Origin: Clostridiales bacterium UBA3705
GTDB taxonomy: Bacteria; Bacillota_A; Clostridia; Oscillospirales; Oscillospiraceae
DNA: 11,827 nt
NCBI GenBank assembly: GCA_002372735.1
Contig: DFIE01000181.1
Span: 1-11,827 of the forward strand
Reading direction: 5' to 3'
The position numbers were made by a program, and so were the translations under genes. Shown piece by piece: positions 5,598-11,827 of the stretch. The notes beneath the pieces were generated by a model that ran no database searches, was not told the DNA's origin, and saw only the letters and a list, made by a program, of their open reading frames with translations. Position 1 is the first letter of the stretch. Each line of letters starts with the position of its first letter.

Positions 5598-5605
5598 TTG
5601 GTTTG

Positions 5606-6754
5606 TTAGCCGTGGAAATCTTCGGGCGGGTCCTGGCGCAGGCCGAAGTGCCAGGCAATGGCTTGGGCAATCCGGGCACAGGCGTTGCCGTCGCCATAGG
5701 GGTTGACAGCCTTTGCCATGGCCTGGTAGGTGGCAGGGTCCTCCAGCAGCTGGTTGCCAAGCCGCAGGATCTCGGCCTCCTCTACCCCCGCCAGCTTCAC
5801 GGTGCCGGCGGTAACAGCCTCGGGGCGCTCGGTCTCCCGGCGCAGGACCAGCACAGGCTTGCCCATGGCGGGAGCCTCCTCCTGCAAGCCGCCGGAGTCG
5901 GTCATGACCATGTAGCAGCGGGCCATCAGGTTGTGCATCTGCTCTACGTCGATGGGGTCGATGAGGTGTACCCGCTCCACGTCCCCCAGGATGCCGAAGG
6001 CGCACTCCCGGACCACAGGGCTCAGGTGCACGGGATAGACCACCTCTACGTCCGGGTGGGTCAGCACCAGGGTCTTGATGGCCTGCATAATGTTCTGCAT
6101 GGGCTGGCCGTAGTTCTCCCGCCGGTGGCAGGTGACGGCAATGACCCGGTGGGCGGAGAAGTCGATCTCGTTGAGAGTGGGGTCGGCAAAGACGAAGTCC
6201 GGGCGGACGGTGGTCTTCATGGCGTCAATCACCGTGTTGCCGGTGACGAAGATATGGCCCCGGATGCCCTCCCGCCGAAGGTTTTCGGCATTGGCGCGGG
6301 TGGGAGCGAAGTGGAGCTCCGCAATGTCGCCCACCAGGGTGCGGTTCATCTCCTCGGGGAAGGGGGAGTACTTGTCCCAGGTGCGCAGGCCGGCCTCCAC
6401 ATGGCCCACAGGGATCTGGTGATAGAAGGCGGACAGGGCCCCGGCAAAGGTGGTGGAGGTGTCGCCGTGGACCAGGATCAGGTCAGGCTTGGCCTGCTCG
6501 ATCACACCGTCCATCCCCAGAATCGTCCGGCTGGTGATGGAGGACAGGGTCTGCCGGGTCTGCATAATATTGAGATCGTAGTCGCCCTTCAGGCGGAAGA
6601 TCTCCATGACAGAGTCCAGCATCTGCCGGTGCTGCCCGGTGAGACAGCAGATGCTCTCCATCTCCGGATACTCTGAGATGGCGCGGACCAGCGGAGCCAT
6701 TTTGATGGCCTCGGGCCGGGTGCCGAAGACGGACATGACTTTAAGCTTCTTCAT
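5606..6754 (-). CDS. mnaA: UDP-N-acetylglucosamine 2-epimerase (non-hydrolysing)
   Basis: MnaA/WecB reversibly converts UDP-GlcNAc to UDP-ManNAc in the cytoplasm, supplying ManNAc for wall teichoic acid linkage units or other surface polysaccharides. The 382-residue GT-B fold protein has the expected motifs: SVFGTRPEAIKMAPL (residues 8-22), GQHRQML (40-46), HGDTSTT (96-102, Asp98), GHVEAGLRT (117-125, Glu120), FPEEMNR (132-138), the second-domain TCHRREN (208-214, His210), DSGGLQEEAPAMGKPVLVLR (286-305), and ETERPEA (307-313). A hydrolysing epimerase is less likely given length and the intact motif order. ATG 6754 has a perfect AAGGAGG before it and overlaps the 3' end of tagO by 14 nt, so the two are coupled. 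It is the last gene of the trpS-tagO-mnaA operon. Confidence 0.96.
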   Translation of the reverse strand: MKKLKVMSVFGTRPEAIKMAPLVRAISEYPEMESICCLTGQHRQMLDSVMEIFRLKGDYDLNIMQTRQTLSSITSRTILGMDGVIEQAKPDLILVHGDTSTTFAGALSAFYHQIPVGHVEAGLRTWDKYSPFPEEMNRTLVGDIAELHFAPTRANAENLRREGIRGHIFVTGNTVIDAMKTTVRPDFVFADPTLNEIDFSAHRVIAVTCHRRENYGQPMQNIMQAIKTLVLTHPDVEVVYPVHLSPVVRECAFGILGDVERVHLIDPIDVEQMHNLMARCYMVMTDSGGLQEEAPAMGKPVLVLRRETERPEAVTAGTVKLAGVEEAEILRLGNQLLEDPATYQAMAKAVNPYGDGNACARIAQAIAWHFGLRQDPPEDFHG

Positions 6755-7823
6755 CCTTGGAATCCTCCTTCTTCTTGTGGGGCTGGGAAAAAATCACCTT
6801 GATGCCGATACCGCCTACCACCACCACGGCGCCAAGCATCAGCAGGGCTTTCATGGCGCCGGAGGCAGTGAGCAGCACCGCCGCCAGACCCAGGATCCCC
6901 GTGAGCACATAGGCAATGGCCACAGCCTGCTTCTGGCTGAAGCCCATGTCGATCAGCCGGTGGTGGAAATGGCCCCGGTCTGCCTGCATGGGGTTTTTGC
7001 CGTGGGCCACCCGGCGGATGATGGCAAAGCAGATATCAAAAATCGGCAGGCCCAGCAGCAGGAAGGGCACGGCAAAGGACACGATGAAGTAGGACTTGAA
7101 CAGGCCCTGGATGGACACTGTGGCCAGCACAAAGCCCAGGAAGGTGGAGCCTGTATCCCCCATGAAGATCTTGGCCGGGTTGAAGTTGTAGGGCACAAAG
7201 CCGATGCAGGCGCCGGTAACAGCAGCCATGGCAATGGCAATGTCGTTTTCCGCCACCAGCAGGGCGATGGCCAGCAGATTGGCCGCGGAGATGCAGGACA
7301 CACCGCAGGCCAAGCCGTCCAGGCCGTCAATAAAATTGACGGCGTTGGTGATGGCCACAATCCAGATGATGGTGATGGGATAGGACGCCCAGCCCAGATC
7401 CCAGTAGTCGGAGAGGCTGGCGCCGAAGGGGTCTGTCACCCGGGCAATGCGGCAGTCGCCGTAGAACACCACAATGCAGGCCGCGGCAATCTGCACCACC
7501 AGCTTGAGCTTGGCATCCAGGGCGTAGATGTCATCAAACACGCCCAGAATGACAATGACGATAGACCCCAGCAGAATGGACTGCATGGACCGGTCCATGT
7601 TCCGGGTAAAGACCACCACCGCCAGCAGAAAGGCCAGAAAGATGGCCAGGCCGCCCATTCGGGGAATGGGCACGGTGTGCATCCGCCGGTCGTCCTTGGG
7701 TACGTCCATGGCGCCCATTTTTTGGGCCAGGACCTTGACCACAGGGGTCAGGCCGAAGGACAACACCCCTGCCAGCAGCAGGCACAGCCCTATCCGGATG
7801 AGAAAGTTAACATCTAATACCAT
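6741..7823 (-). CDS. tagO: Undecaprenyl-phosphate GlcNAc-1-phosphate transferase (TagO/WecA family)
   Basis: This polytopic membrane enzyme moves GlcNAc-1-phosphate from UDP-GlcNAc to undecaprenyl phosphate, priming wall teichoic acid or related polymers. The 360-residue protein carries the family's motifs: MHTVPIPRMGGLAIF (48-62), the catalytic-site FDDIYALDAKLK (96-107, Asp97/Asp98), AVNFIDGLDGLA (161-172), FMGDTGSTFLGF (220-231), and the cytoplasmic RGHFHHRLID loop (283-292) that marks WecA/TagO over MraY. About ten hydrophobic segments are visible. The C-terminus is charged (KKKEDSKDEEA). I start at ATG 7823, preceded by CGAGGTACGCT; the longer frame to 7922 runs back through trpS and is not translated. 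It follows trpS by 11 nt and overlaps mnaA, whose product makes the next sugar donor. Confidence 0.95.
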   Translation of the reverse strand: MVLDVNFLIRIGLCLLLAGVLSFGLTPVVKVLAQKMGAMDVPKDDRRMHTVPIPRMGGLAIFLAFLLAVVVFTRNMDRSMQSILLGSIVIVILGVFDDIYALDAKLKLVVQIAAACIVVFYGDCRIARVTDPFGASLSDYWDLGWASYPITIIWIVAITNAVNFIDGLDGLACGVSCISAANLLAIALLVAENDIAIAMAAVTGACIGFVPYNFNPAKIFMGDTGSTFLGFVLATVSIQGLFKSYFIVSFAVPFLLLGLPIFDICFAIIRRVAHGKNPMQADRGHFHHRLIDMGFSQKQAVAIAYVLTGILGLAAVLLTASGAMKALLMLGAVVVVGGIGIKVIFSQPHKKKEDSKDEEA

Positions 7824-7834
7824 AGCGTACCTCG

Positions 7835-8833
7835 TTATCTGGCCACGAAGCCGACCTTTTTGTAGACCTTGCGCAGGGTCTTGTTGGCAATGTAGCCCGC
7901 CTTTTCCGCGCCGGACTTGCACACGGACTCCAGATAGGCCTTGTCCTTGAGCAGGCGGACGGTCTCCTCCCGGATGGGCCGGCAGAGCTCTACCACAGAC
8001 TCGCCCACGGCCAGCTTGAACTCGCCGTAGCCCCGGCCGTCAAACTCCCGCTCGATTTCGGCAAAGGTCTTGCCGGTGGCGGCGGAGTAGATGGTCATCA
8101 GGTTGGAGATGCCCTTTTTGTTTTCCGGGTCGTAGCGCACGCAGGCGTCGCAGTCTGTGATGGCCCGCTTGAACAGGCGCATGATGGTGTCGGGGCTGTC
8201 CATCAGGGTCACCCGGCCGGGGTCCTCGTTTTCGGACTTGGACATCTTTGCCTCGGGGTTGGCCAGAGACATGATCCGGGCCCCCACCTTGGGGATATAG
8301 GGCTCGGGGAGCTTGAATGTATCGCCGTAGAGATGGTTGAAGCGCACGGCAATGTCACGGGTGAGCTCAACATGCTGCTTCTGATCCTCGCCAACAGGGA
8401 TGTAATCCGGCTGGTAGAGCAGGATATCCGCCGCCATCAGCGAGGGATAGGTGAACAGGCCGCCGTTGATGTTGTCAGCGTTTTTGGCGCTCTTGTCCTT
8501 GAACTGGGTCATCCGGCTGAGCTCGCCAAACATGGCGAAGCAGTTGAGCACCCAGCCCAGCTCCGCGTGCTGGTGGACATGGCTTTGAATGAAGAGGGTG
8601 TTCTTCTCGGGATCCAGGCCGCAGGCGATGTACTGGGCCAGCTGCTCCCAGGTGCGCCGGCGCAGATCCGCCGGGTTCTGCCGCACGGTGATGGCGTGCA
8701 GATCCGCCATGAAATAGTAGCAGTCAAATTCCTCCGCCCGGTCCTTCCAGTTGCGAATGGCCCCCAGATAGCTGCCCAGGGTCAGATCACCACTGGGCTT
8801 GATGCCGGAGAGCATGACCTTTTTTTGTTCCAT
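7835..8833 (-). CDS. trpS: Tryptophan--tRNA ligase
   Basis: TrpRS charges tRNA-Trp with tryptophan. The 332-residue, class I enzyme has the ATP-binding GIKPSGDLTLGSYLGA segment (10-25; the HIGH-equivalent is TLGS). MADLHAITVRQ (42-52), TYPSLMAADILLYQ (128-141), the tryptophan/ATP pocket VGEDQKQHVELTRDIA (147-162), and the mobile KMSKS loop (196-200) follow. All key motifs are intact. ATG 8833 is preceded by GAAGGAGAT. The upstream promoter leaves a leader of only about 35 nt, so there is no room for a T-box riboswitch or Trp-leader, which often control trpS in Firmicutes. It heads an operon with tagO and mnaA and diverges from gltX. Confidence 0.97.
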   Translation of the reverse strand: MEQKKVMLSGIKPSGDLTLGSYLGAIRNWKDRAEEFDCYYFMADLHAITVRQNPADLRRRTWEQLAQYIACGLDPEKNTLFIQSHVHQHAELGWVLNCFAMFGELSRMTQFKDKSAKNADNINGGLFTYPSLMAADILLYQPDYIPVGEDQKQHVELTRDIAVRFNHLYGDTFKLPEPYIPKVGARIMSLANPEAKMSKSENEDPGRVTLMDSPDTIMRLFKRAITDCDACVRYDPENKKGISNLMTIYSAATGKTFAEIEREFDGRGYGEFKLAVGESVVELCRPIREETVRLLKDKAYLESVCKSGAEKAGYIANKTLRKVYKKVGFVAR

Positions 8834-8874
8834 AGTGTAAATCTCCTTCGGAAAGAATCCGTAATGGTCAAGAT

Positions 8875-8903
8875 ATTATACCACAAGTCCCTGTCTTTGG
8901 CAA
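8875..8903 (-). promoter_or_regulatory. Sigma-A-type promoter for trpS-tagO-mnaA
   Basis: Read on the minus strand, TTGCCA (8898-8903) is followed by exactly 17 nt and a perfect TATAAT (8875-8880). The predicted transcript starts near 8868, about 35 nt before the trpS ATG, and carries the GAAGGAG ribosome binding site. No T-box-like leader fits between. Confidence 0.87.
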
Positions 8904-8912
8904 CACAAACCG

Positions 8913-8935
8913 TTGGAAAACTAAGATTTTCCCAA
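8913..8935. repeat. Inverted repeat between the divergent trpS and gltX promoters
   Basis: TTGGAAAA (8913-8920) and TTTTCCCAA (8927-8935) are inverted copies differing by one extra C, separated by 6 nt (CTAAGA). The element sits 9 nt upstream of the trpS -35 and 6 nt upstream of the gltX -35. It could be an operator for a dimeric regulator or merely AT-rich upstream DNA. It lacks the long GC stem and T run expected of a terminator. Confidence 0.35.
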
Positions 8936-8941
8936 TAGTTC

Positions 8942-8970
8942 TTTACTTTTCCCGCCCCAACGAGTATAAT
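8942..8970 (+). promoter_or_regulatory. Sigma-A-type promoter for gltX
   Basis: TTTACT (8942-8947) is followed by exactly 17 nt and a perfect TATAAT (8965-8970) on the + strand. The predicted start near 8977 leaves a leader of about 28 nt carrying AAAGGA before the ATG at 9005. It is back-to-back with the trpS promoter, with 38 nt between the two -35 boxes. Confidence 0.8.
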
Positions 8971-9004
8971 ATGGGGAGCATTTGACAGAAAGGAATTGTG
9001 AGAT

Positions 9005-10666
9005 ATGGACTACAAACAGCTTGCCGCCCTGCTCTTCCCCCAGGTGGACCTGACCCCGGAGGACCTGGAGCTGCGCTATCCTCCCCGGCCCCTGAAGGAG
9101 GGCGCCCGGGTGACCCGGTTTGCCCCCAGCCCCACGGGGTATCTGCACATCGGCGGCCTGTTCGGCGCCCTGACCGACGTGCTGGTGGCCAAGGCCAGCG
9201 GCGGCGTGGCCTATCTGCGCATTGAGGATACCGATAAAAAGCGGGAGATCGACGACGGCGTGAGCGCCATCCTGAAGGGATTTTCCGACTTTGACGTCCG
9301 GTTTGACGAGGGCGTCACCGGCTTTGACACCGAGAAGGGGGACTACGGCCCCTATACCCAGTCCAAGCGGGTGGAAATTTATCACATTGTGGCCAAGGCC
9401 CTGGTGGAAAAGGGTCTGGCCTACCCCTGCTTCTGCACCGCCCAGGAGCTCACCGAGCTGCGGGCCCTGCAGGAGACCGACGGGGCCTTGATCCGGGGCT
9501 ACTTTGGCAAATATGCCCGGTGCAGAGACCTGACCCTGGAGCAGATCCAGGCCAATCTGGACGCAGGCAAGCCCTGGGTGCTCCGCTTCCGGGCCCAGGG
9601 CGACGAGAACAAGCGCATTGTATTTGAGGATATGATCCGTGGCAGGATCGAGATGCCCGAAAACATCATTGACGAGGTGCTGCTCAAGTCTGACGGCGTG
9701 CCCACCTATCACTTTGCCCATGTGTGCGACGACCACTTTATGCGCACCACCCATGTGATCCGGGGCGAGGAGTGGCTGTCCTCCGTACCCAAGCATATCG
9801 CCCTGTTTAAGGCCTGCGGCTACCGGGTGCCCAAATACGTACACACCGCCCAGGTGATGAAGCTGGACGAGGACACCGGCGACAAGCGGAAGCTCTCCAA
9901 GCGGAAGGACCCCGAGGCCGCCGTGAGCTACTTTGTGGAAAAGGGCTTCCCCAAGGAGGCACTGATTGAATATCTGCTGACCCTGCTGAACTCCAACTTT
10001 GAGGATTGGCGCAGGGCCAACCCCGGCGCAGACGCCATGGACTTCCCCTTCAACCTGAAAAAGATGGGGGCCTCCGGCTGTCTGTTTGACCTGCAGAAGC
10101 TGACCGACGTGAGCAAAAACGTGATCTCCCATATGCCCGCGGAGGAGATCTATCGCCGGGTGGCCGCCTGGGCCCGGGAGTATGACCCGGCGTTCTATGC
10201 CATTTTCACCCGTGATCCCGATTTCTCCACGGCAATTCTCAACATTGACCGCCAGGTGCCCAAGCCCCGGAAGGACATTGCCAAGTGGGACGAGGTGCCG
10301 GAATACCTGTCCTACTTCTTTGCCGAGCCCGCCCCGGATAAGGCGCTGCTGCCCCAGCGGGTCAATGCCCGGGACGCCGGCGCCATCCTGCGGGCCTACT
10401 GCCCGGTCTACGACCCGGCGGAGGACAAGGACGCCTGGTTTGCCAGGGTGAAGTCCATCTGCCCGGCCCTGGGCTTCTGCCCGGAGGTCAAGGTCTACAA
10501 AAAAGAGCCGGAAAACTGGACCGGCCATGTGGGCGACGTGTCTTCCGTGATCCGCCTGGCGGTAACCGGCCGGACCAACACCCCCGATCTGTGCACCATT
10601 ATGCAGCTGCTGGGCAGGGAGAAGGTCATTGCCCGGATGGAGGCCTTTGCCGGGTCTCTGGACTGA
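9005..10666 (+). CDS. gltX: Glutamate--tRNA ligase (clostridial long form)
   Basis: GluRS charges tRNA-Glu and, in organisms that rely on GatCAB, often tRNA-Gln too; which of these applies cannot be read here. The 553-residue protein has a roughly 35-residue N-terminal extension (MDYKQLAALLFPQVDLTPED), which I associate with the clostridial type, before VTRFAPSPTGYLHIGG (HIGG at 48-51). LRIEDTDKKRE (71-81), YPCFCTAQEL with Cys142/Cys144 and a further Cys173 (possible incomplete zinc site), KSDGVPTYHFAHVCDDH (228-244), HVIRGEEWL (250-258) and the KLSKRKD loop (296-302) follow. The anticodon-binding half follows. Motifs are intact. ATG 9005 has AGGA 10 nt upstream. It is a single-gene transcript ending in a strong terminator, and diverges from trpS. 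Confidence 0.96.
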   Translation: MDYKQLAALLFPQVDLTPEDLELRYPPRPLKEGARVTRFAPSPTGYLHIGGLFGALTDVLVAKASGGVAYLRIEDTDKKREIDDGVSAILKGFSDFDVRFDEGVTGFDTEKGDYGPYTQSKRVEIYHIVAKALVEKGLAYPCFCTAQELTELRALQETDGALIRGYFGKYARCRDLTLEQIQANLDAGKPWVLRFRAQGDENKRIVFEDMIRGRIEMPENIIDEVLLKSDGVPTYHFAHVCDDHFMRTTHVIRGEEWLSSVPKHIALFKACGYRVPKYVHTAQVMKLDEDTGDKRKLSKRKDPEAAVSYFVEKGFPKEALIEYLLTLLNSNFEDWRRANPGADAMDFPFNLKKMGASGCLFDLQKLTDVSKNVISHMPAEEIYRRVAAWAREYDPAFYAIFTRDPDFSTAILNIDRQVPKPRKDIAKWDEVPEYLSYFFAEPAPDKALLPQRVNARDAGAILRAYCPVYDPAEDKDAWFARVKSICPALGFCPEVKVYKKEPENWTGHVGDVSSVIRLAVTGRTNTPDLCTIMQLLGREKVIARMEAFAGSLD

Positions 10667-10673
10667 TTCTCTT

Positions 10674-10716
10674 GATACAAAAACCGCCCCGGATTTTCCG
10701 GGGCGGTTTTTGTATC
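10674..10716. terminator. Strong bidirectional terminator between gltX and the ABC-F gene
   Basis: A perfect 19 bp inverted repeat (10674-10692 with 10698-10716) encloses a 5 nt loop ATTTT. The core ACCGCCCCGG/CCGGGGCGGT is flanked by an A5 tract on the left and a T5 tract on the right, so it works as an intrinsic terminator on both strands. It lies 7 nt after the gltX stop and 2 nt from the stop of the convergent ABC-F gene. Confidence 0.95.
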
Positions 10717-10718
10717 GG

Positions 10719-11827
10719 TCAGTGTTCCTTTTTCCACTCCAGGTAGTCGTCATAGCCGCACAGGCGGTCTATGATTTTGCCGTTGGGAAGGAATTCGATG
10801 ATCCGGTCTGCGGTGGTGGAGAGCAGCTCGTGGTCGTGAGAGGCTAAAAACACATTGCCAGGGAAGGCTGTGAGGCCCTTGTTCACCGCCTGGATGGACT
10901 CCATGTCCAGGTGGTTGGTGGGCTGATCCAGCAAAATGCAGTTGGCCCCGGAGAGCATCATCCGGGAGAGCATCATGCGCACCTTCTCGCCGCCGGAGAG
11001 CACCGACACGGGCTTGAACACCTCGTCGCCGGAGAAGAGCATCCGGCCCAGGAAGCCCCGGAGATACACGTCGTCCTTCTTTTCGGAGAAGGGGCGCATC
11101 CAGTCGACCAGAGACTCGCTGTGGCCCTCAAAGTACTGGGTGTTGTCCTTGGGGAAGTAGCTCTGGGAGGTGGAGATGCCCCATTTGATGGTGCCCTCGT
11201 CGGGCTCCAGCTCCCCCATGAGGAGCTTGAACATGGTGGTCTGGGCCAGCTCGTTCTCTCCCACAAAGGCGATTTTCTGGTTGCGGCCGGCAATAAAGCT
11301 GACCTTGTCCAGCAGCTTTACCCCATCCACGGTCTTGCTGACCTCGGTGACAAAGAGCACGTCCTTGCCCACCTCCCGCTCCCGGGTAAAGCCCACAAAG
11401 GGATAGCGCCGGGTGGAGCAGGGAATCTCCTCCAGAGAAATTTTCTCCAGCAGCTTGCGCCGGGCGGTGGCCTGCTTGGATTTGGACTTGTTGGCCGCAA
11501 ACCGGGAGACGAAGGCCTGCAGCTCGGCAATCTTTTCCTCGTTGCGCTTGTTCTTGTTGCGCAGCAGGGCCTGCACCAGCTGGCTGGATTCGTACCAGAA
11601 ATCGTAGTTGCCCACGTAGAGCTTGATCTTGCCGTAGTCAATATCCACAATATGGGTGCAGACCGTGTTCAGGAAGTGGCGGTCGTGGCTGACCACAATC
11701 ACCGTGCCCTCGTAGTCCAGCAGGAAGTCCTCCAGCCAGTTGATGGATTCAATGTCCAGGTTGTTGGTGGGCTCGTCCAGCATGACGATGTCCGGCTGGC
11801 CAAACAGGGCCTGGGCCAGCAGAACCT
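10719..11827 (-). CDS. ABC-F family ATPase (YbiT/YkpA-like), N-terminus off the window
   Basis: ABC-F proteins are cytoplasmic twin-ATPase factors that act on the ribosome E site; they have no membrane domain. The frame runs off the right edge (open from about base 11825), leaving about 368 residues of some 540. Visible in order are the first Walker B, IVMLDEPTNNLD, with switch SHDRHFLNTV, then a charged linker (KRNEEKIAELQAFVSRFAA, then NKSKSKQATARRKLLEKI), and the second ATPase domain. That domain has a P-loop-region variant FVGENELAQTTMFKLL, the signature SVLSGGEKVRMML, and the second Walker B CILLDQPTNHLD, then SHDHELLSTTADRI. Two oddities stand out: the second P loop reads GENELAQTT instead of the usual GxNGxGKTT, and the Walker B Glu is Gln (codon 10923-10925). 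Similarity is to YbiT/YkpA-type housekeeping members more than to antibiotic-resistance ones. Confidence 0.9.
   Translation of the reverse strand, partial: VLLAQALFGQPDIVMLDEPTNNLDIESINWLEDFLLDYEGTVIVVSHDRHFLNTVCTHIVDIDYGKIKLYVGNYDFWYESSQLVQALLRNKNKRNEEKIAELQAFVSRFAANKSKSKQATARRKLLEKISLEEIPCSTRRYPFVGFTREREVGKDVLFVTEVSKTVDGVKLLDKVSFIAGRNQKIAFVGENELAQTTMFKLLMGELEPDEGTIKWGISTSQSYFPKDNTQYFEGHSESLVDWMRPFSEKKDDVYLRGFLGRMLFSGDEVFKPVSVLSGGEKVRMMLSRMMLSGANCILLDQPTNHLDMESIQAVNKGLTAFPGNVFLASHDHELLSTTADRIIEFLPNGKIIDRLCGYDDYLEWKKEH

Noticed and set aside
5294..6676. Open frame of 460 codons on the + strand opposite mnaA
   Set aside because: It is a shadow of mnaA; it starts inside the 91-residue gene in another frame and runs through the hairpin at 5564-5597.
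6606..7817. Open frame of 403 codons on the + strand opposite tagO
   Set aside because: Very His/Gln/Gly-rich antisense of a membrane protein gene, with no start signal and no known domain.
7824..7922. 33-residue N-terminal extension of TagO
   Set aside because: The extra codons are the 3' end of trpS in another frame; ATG 7823 has its own GAGGT and starts at the first membrane segment.
8921..10753. Open frame of 610 codons on the minus strand opposite gltX
   Set aside because: It lies entirely antisense to an intact gltX, has no ribosome binding site or family motif, is Gly/His/Val-rich as expected from the complement of GC-rich coding sequence, and reads through the terminator palindrome.
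10719..11827. Antibiotic-resistance ABC-F
   Set aside because: The linker and C-terminus resemble YbiT/YkpA-type housekeeping members; no resistance context or mobile DNA is nearby.
1..11827. CRISPR array, tRNA/rRNA genes, insertion sequences, prophage or attachment sites
   Set aside because: I saw no direct repeat series, cloverleaf, transposase or integrase; inverted repeats present are explained as terminators or promoter-region elements.

Overview
The window looks like chromosome from a GC-rich member of the Clostridia, most likely the Oscillospiraceae/Ruminococcaceae group of gut anaerobes. This rests on family resemblance: a clostridial-type glutamyl-tRNA synthetase with an N-terminal extension, type III pantothenate kinase, TagO/MnaA cell-wall priming enzymes, strong GGAGG-type ribosome binding sites, and small conserved proteins of the clostridial kind. 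No mobile element, tRNA, rRNA or CRISPR array is visible. Most of the window is housekeeping.

Layout, left to right. The 3' part of prfC (peptide release factor 3, + strand) enters from the left edge and converges on a minus-strand cluster across a bidirectional terminator (670-708). That cluster, read right to left, is a 37-residue small protein (2033-2146), truA (GTG start directly after the small gene's stop), a cysteine-free ArsC/Spx-like protein, and a 79-residue conserved hypothetical. All are packed with 0-1 nt gaps or a 1 nt overlap. To the right is a stand-alone alpha/beta hydrolase of the monoacylglycerol lipase type, divergent from a 56-residue single-span membrane protein. The latter's 3' end overlaps the 3' end of coaX.

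The coaX gene (pantothenate kinase, coenzyme A synthesis) lies downstream of a YfcE-type phosphodiesterase. That pair diverges from three overlapping small + strand genes (4745-5556), encoding two small proteins without recognised domains and a proline-rich protein with a hydrophobic C-terminus. This trio is the least explained part of the window. A hairpin at 5564-5597 separates it from the minus-strand operon trpS-tagO-mnaA. There, a tryptophanyl-tRNA synthetase shares a transcript with the two enzymes that start wall-polymer linkage units (GlcNAc-1-phosphate transfer to undecaprenyl phosphate, and UDP-GlcNAc to UDP-ManNAc epimerisation).

The trpS and gltX genes diverge from a 171 bp intergenic region with two clear sigma-A-type promoters and an inverted repeat between them. 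The gltX gene ends at a 19 bp perfect-stem bidirectional terminator facing the 3' end of an ABC-F ATPase, which is cut by the right edge. Its second Walker B motif reads DQPTNHLD, with glutamine where the catalytic glutamate normally sits.

No stretch over about 300 bases lacks a gene. I found no convincing new defence or mobile system. The best candidates for undescribed biology are the small-protein genes and the two active-site substitutions.
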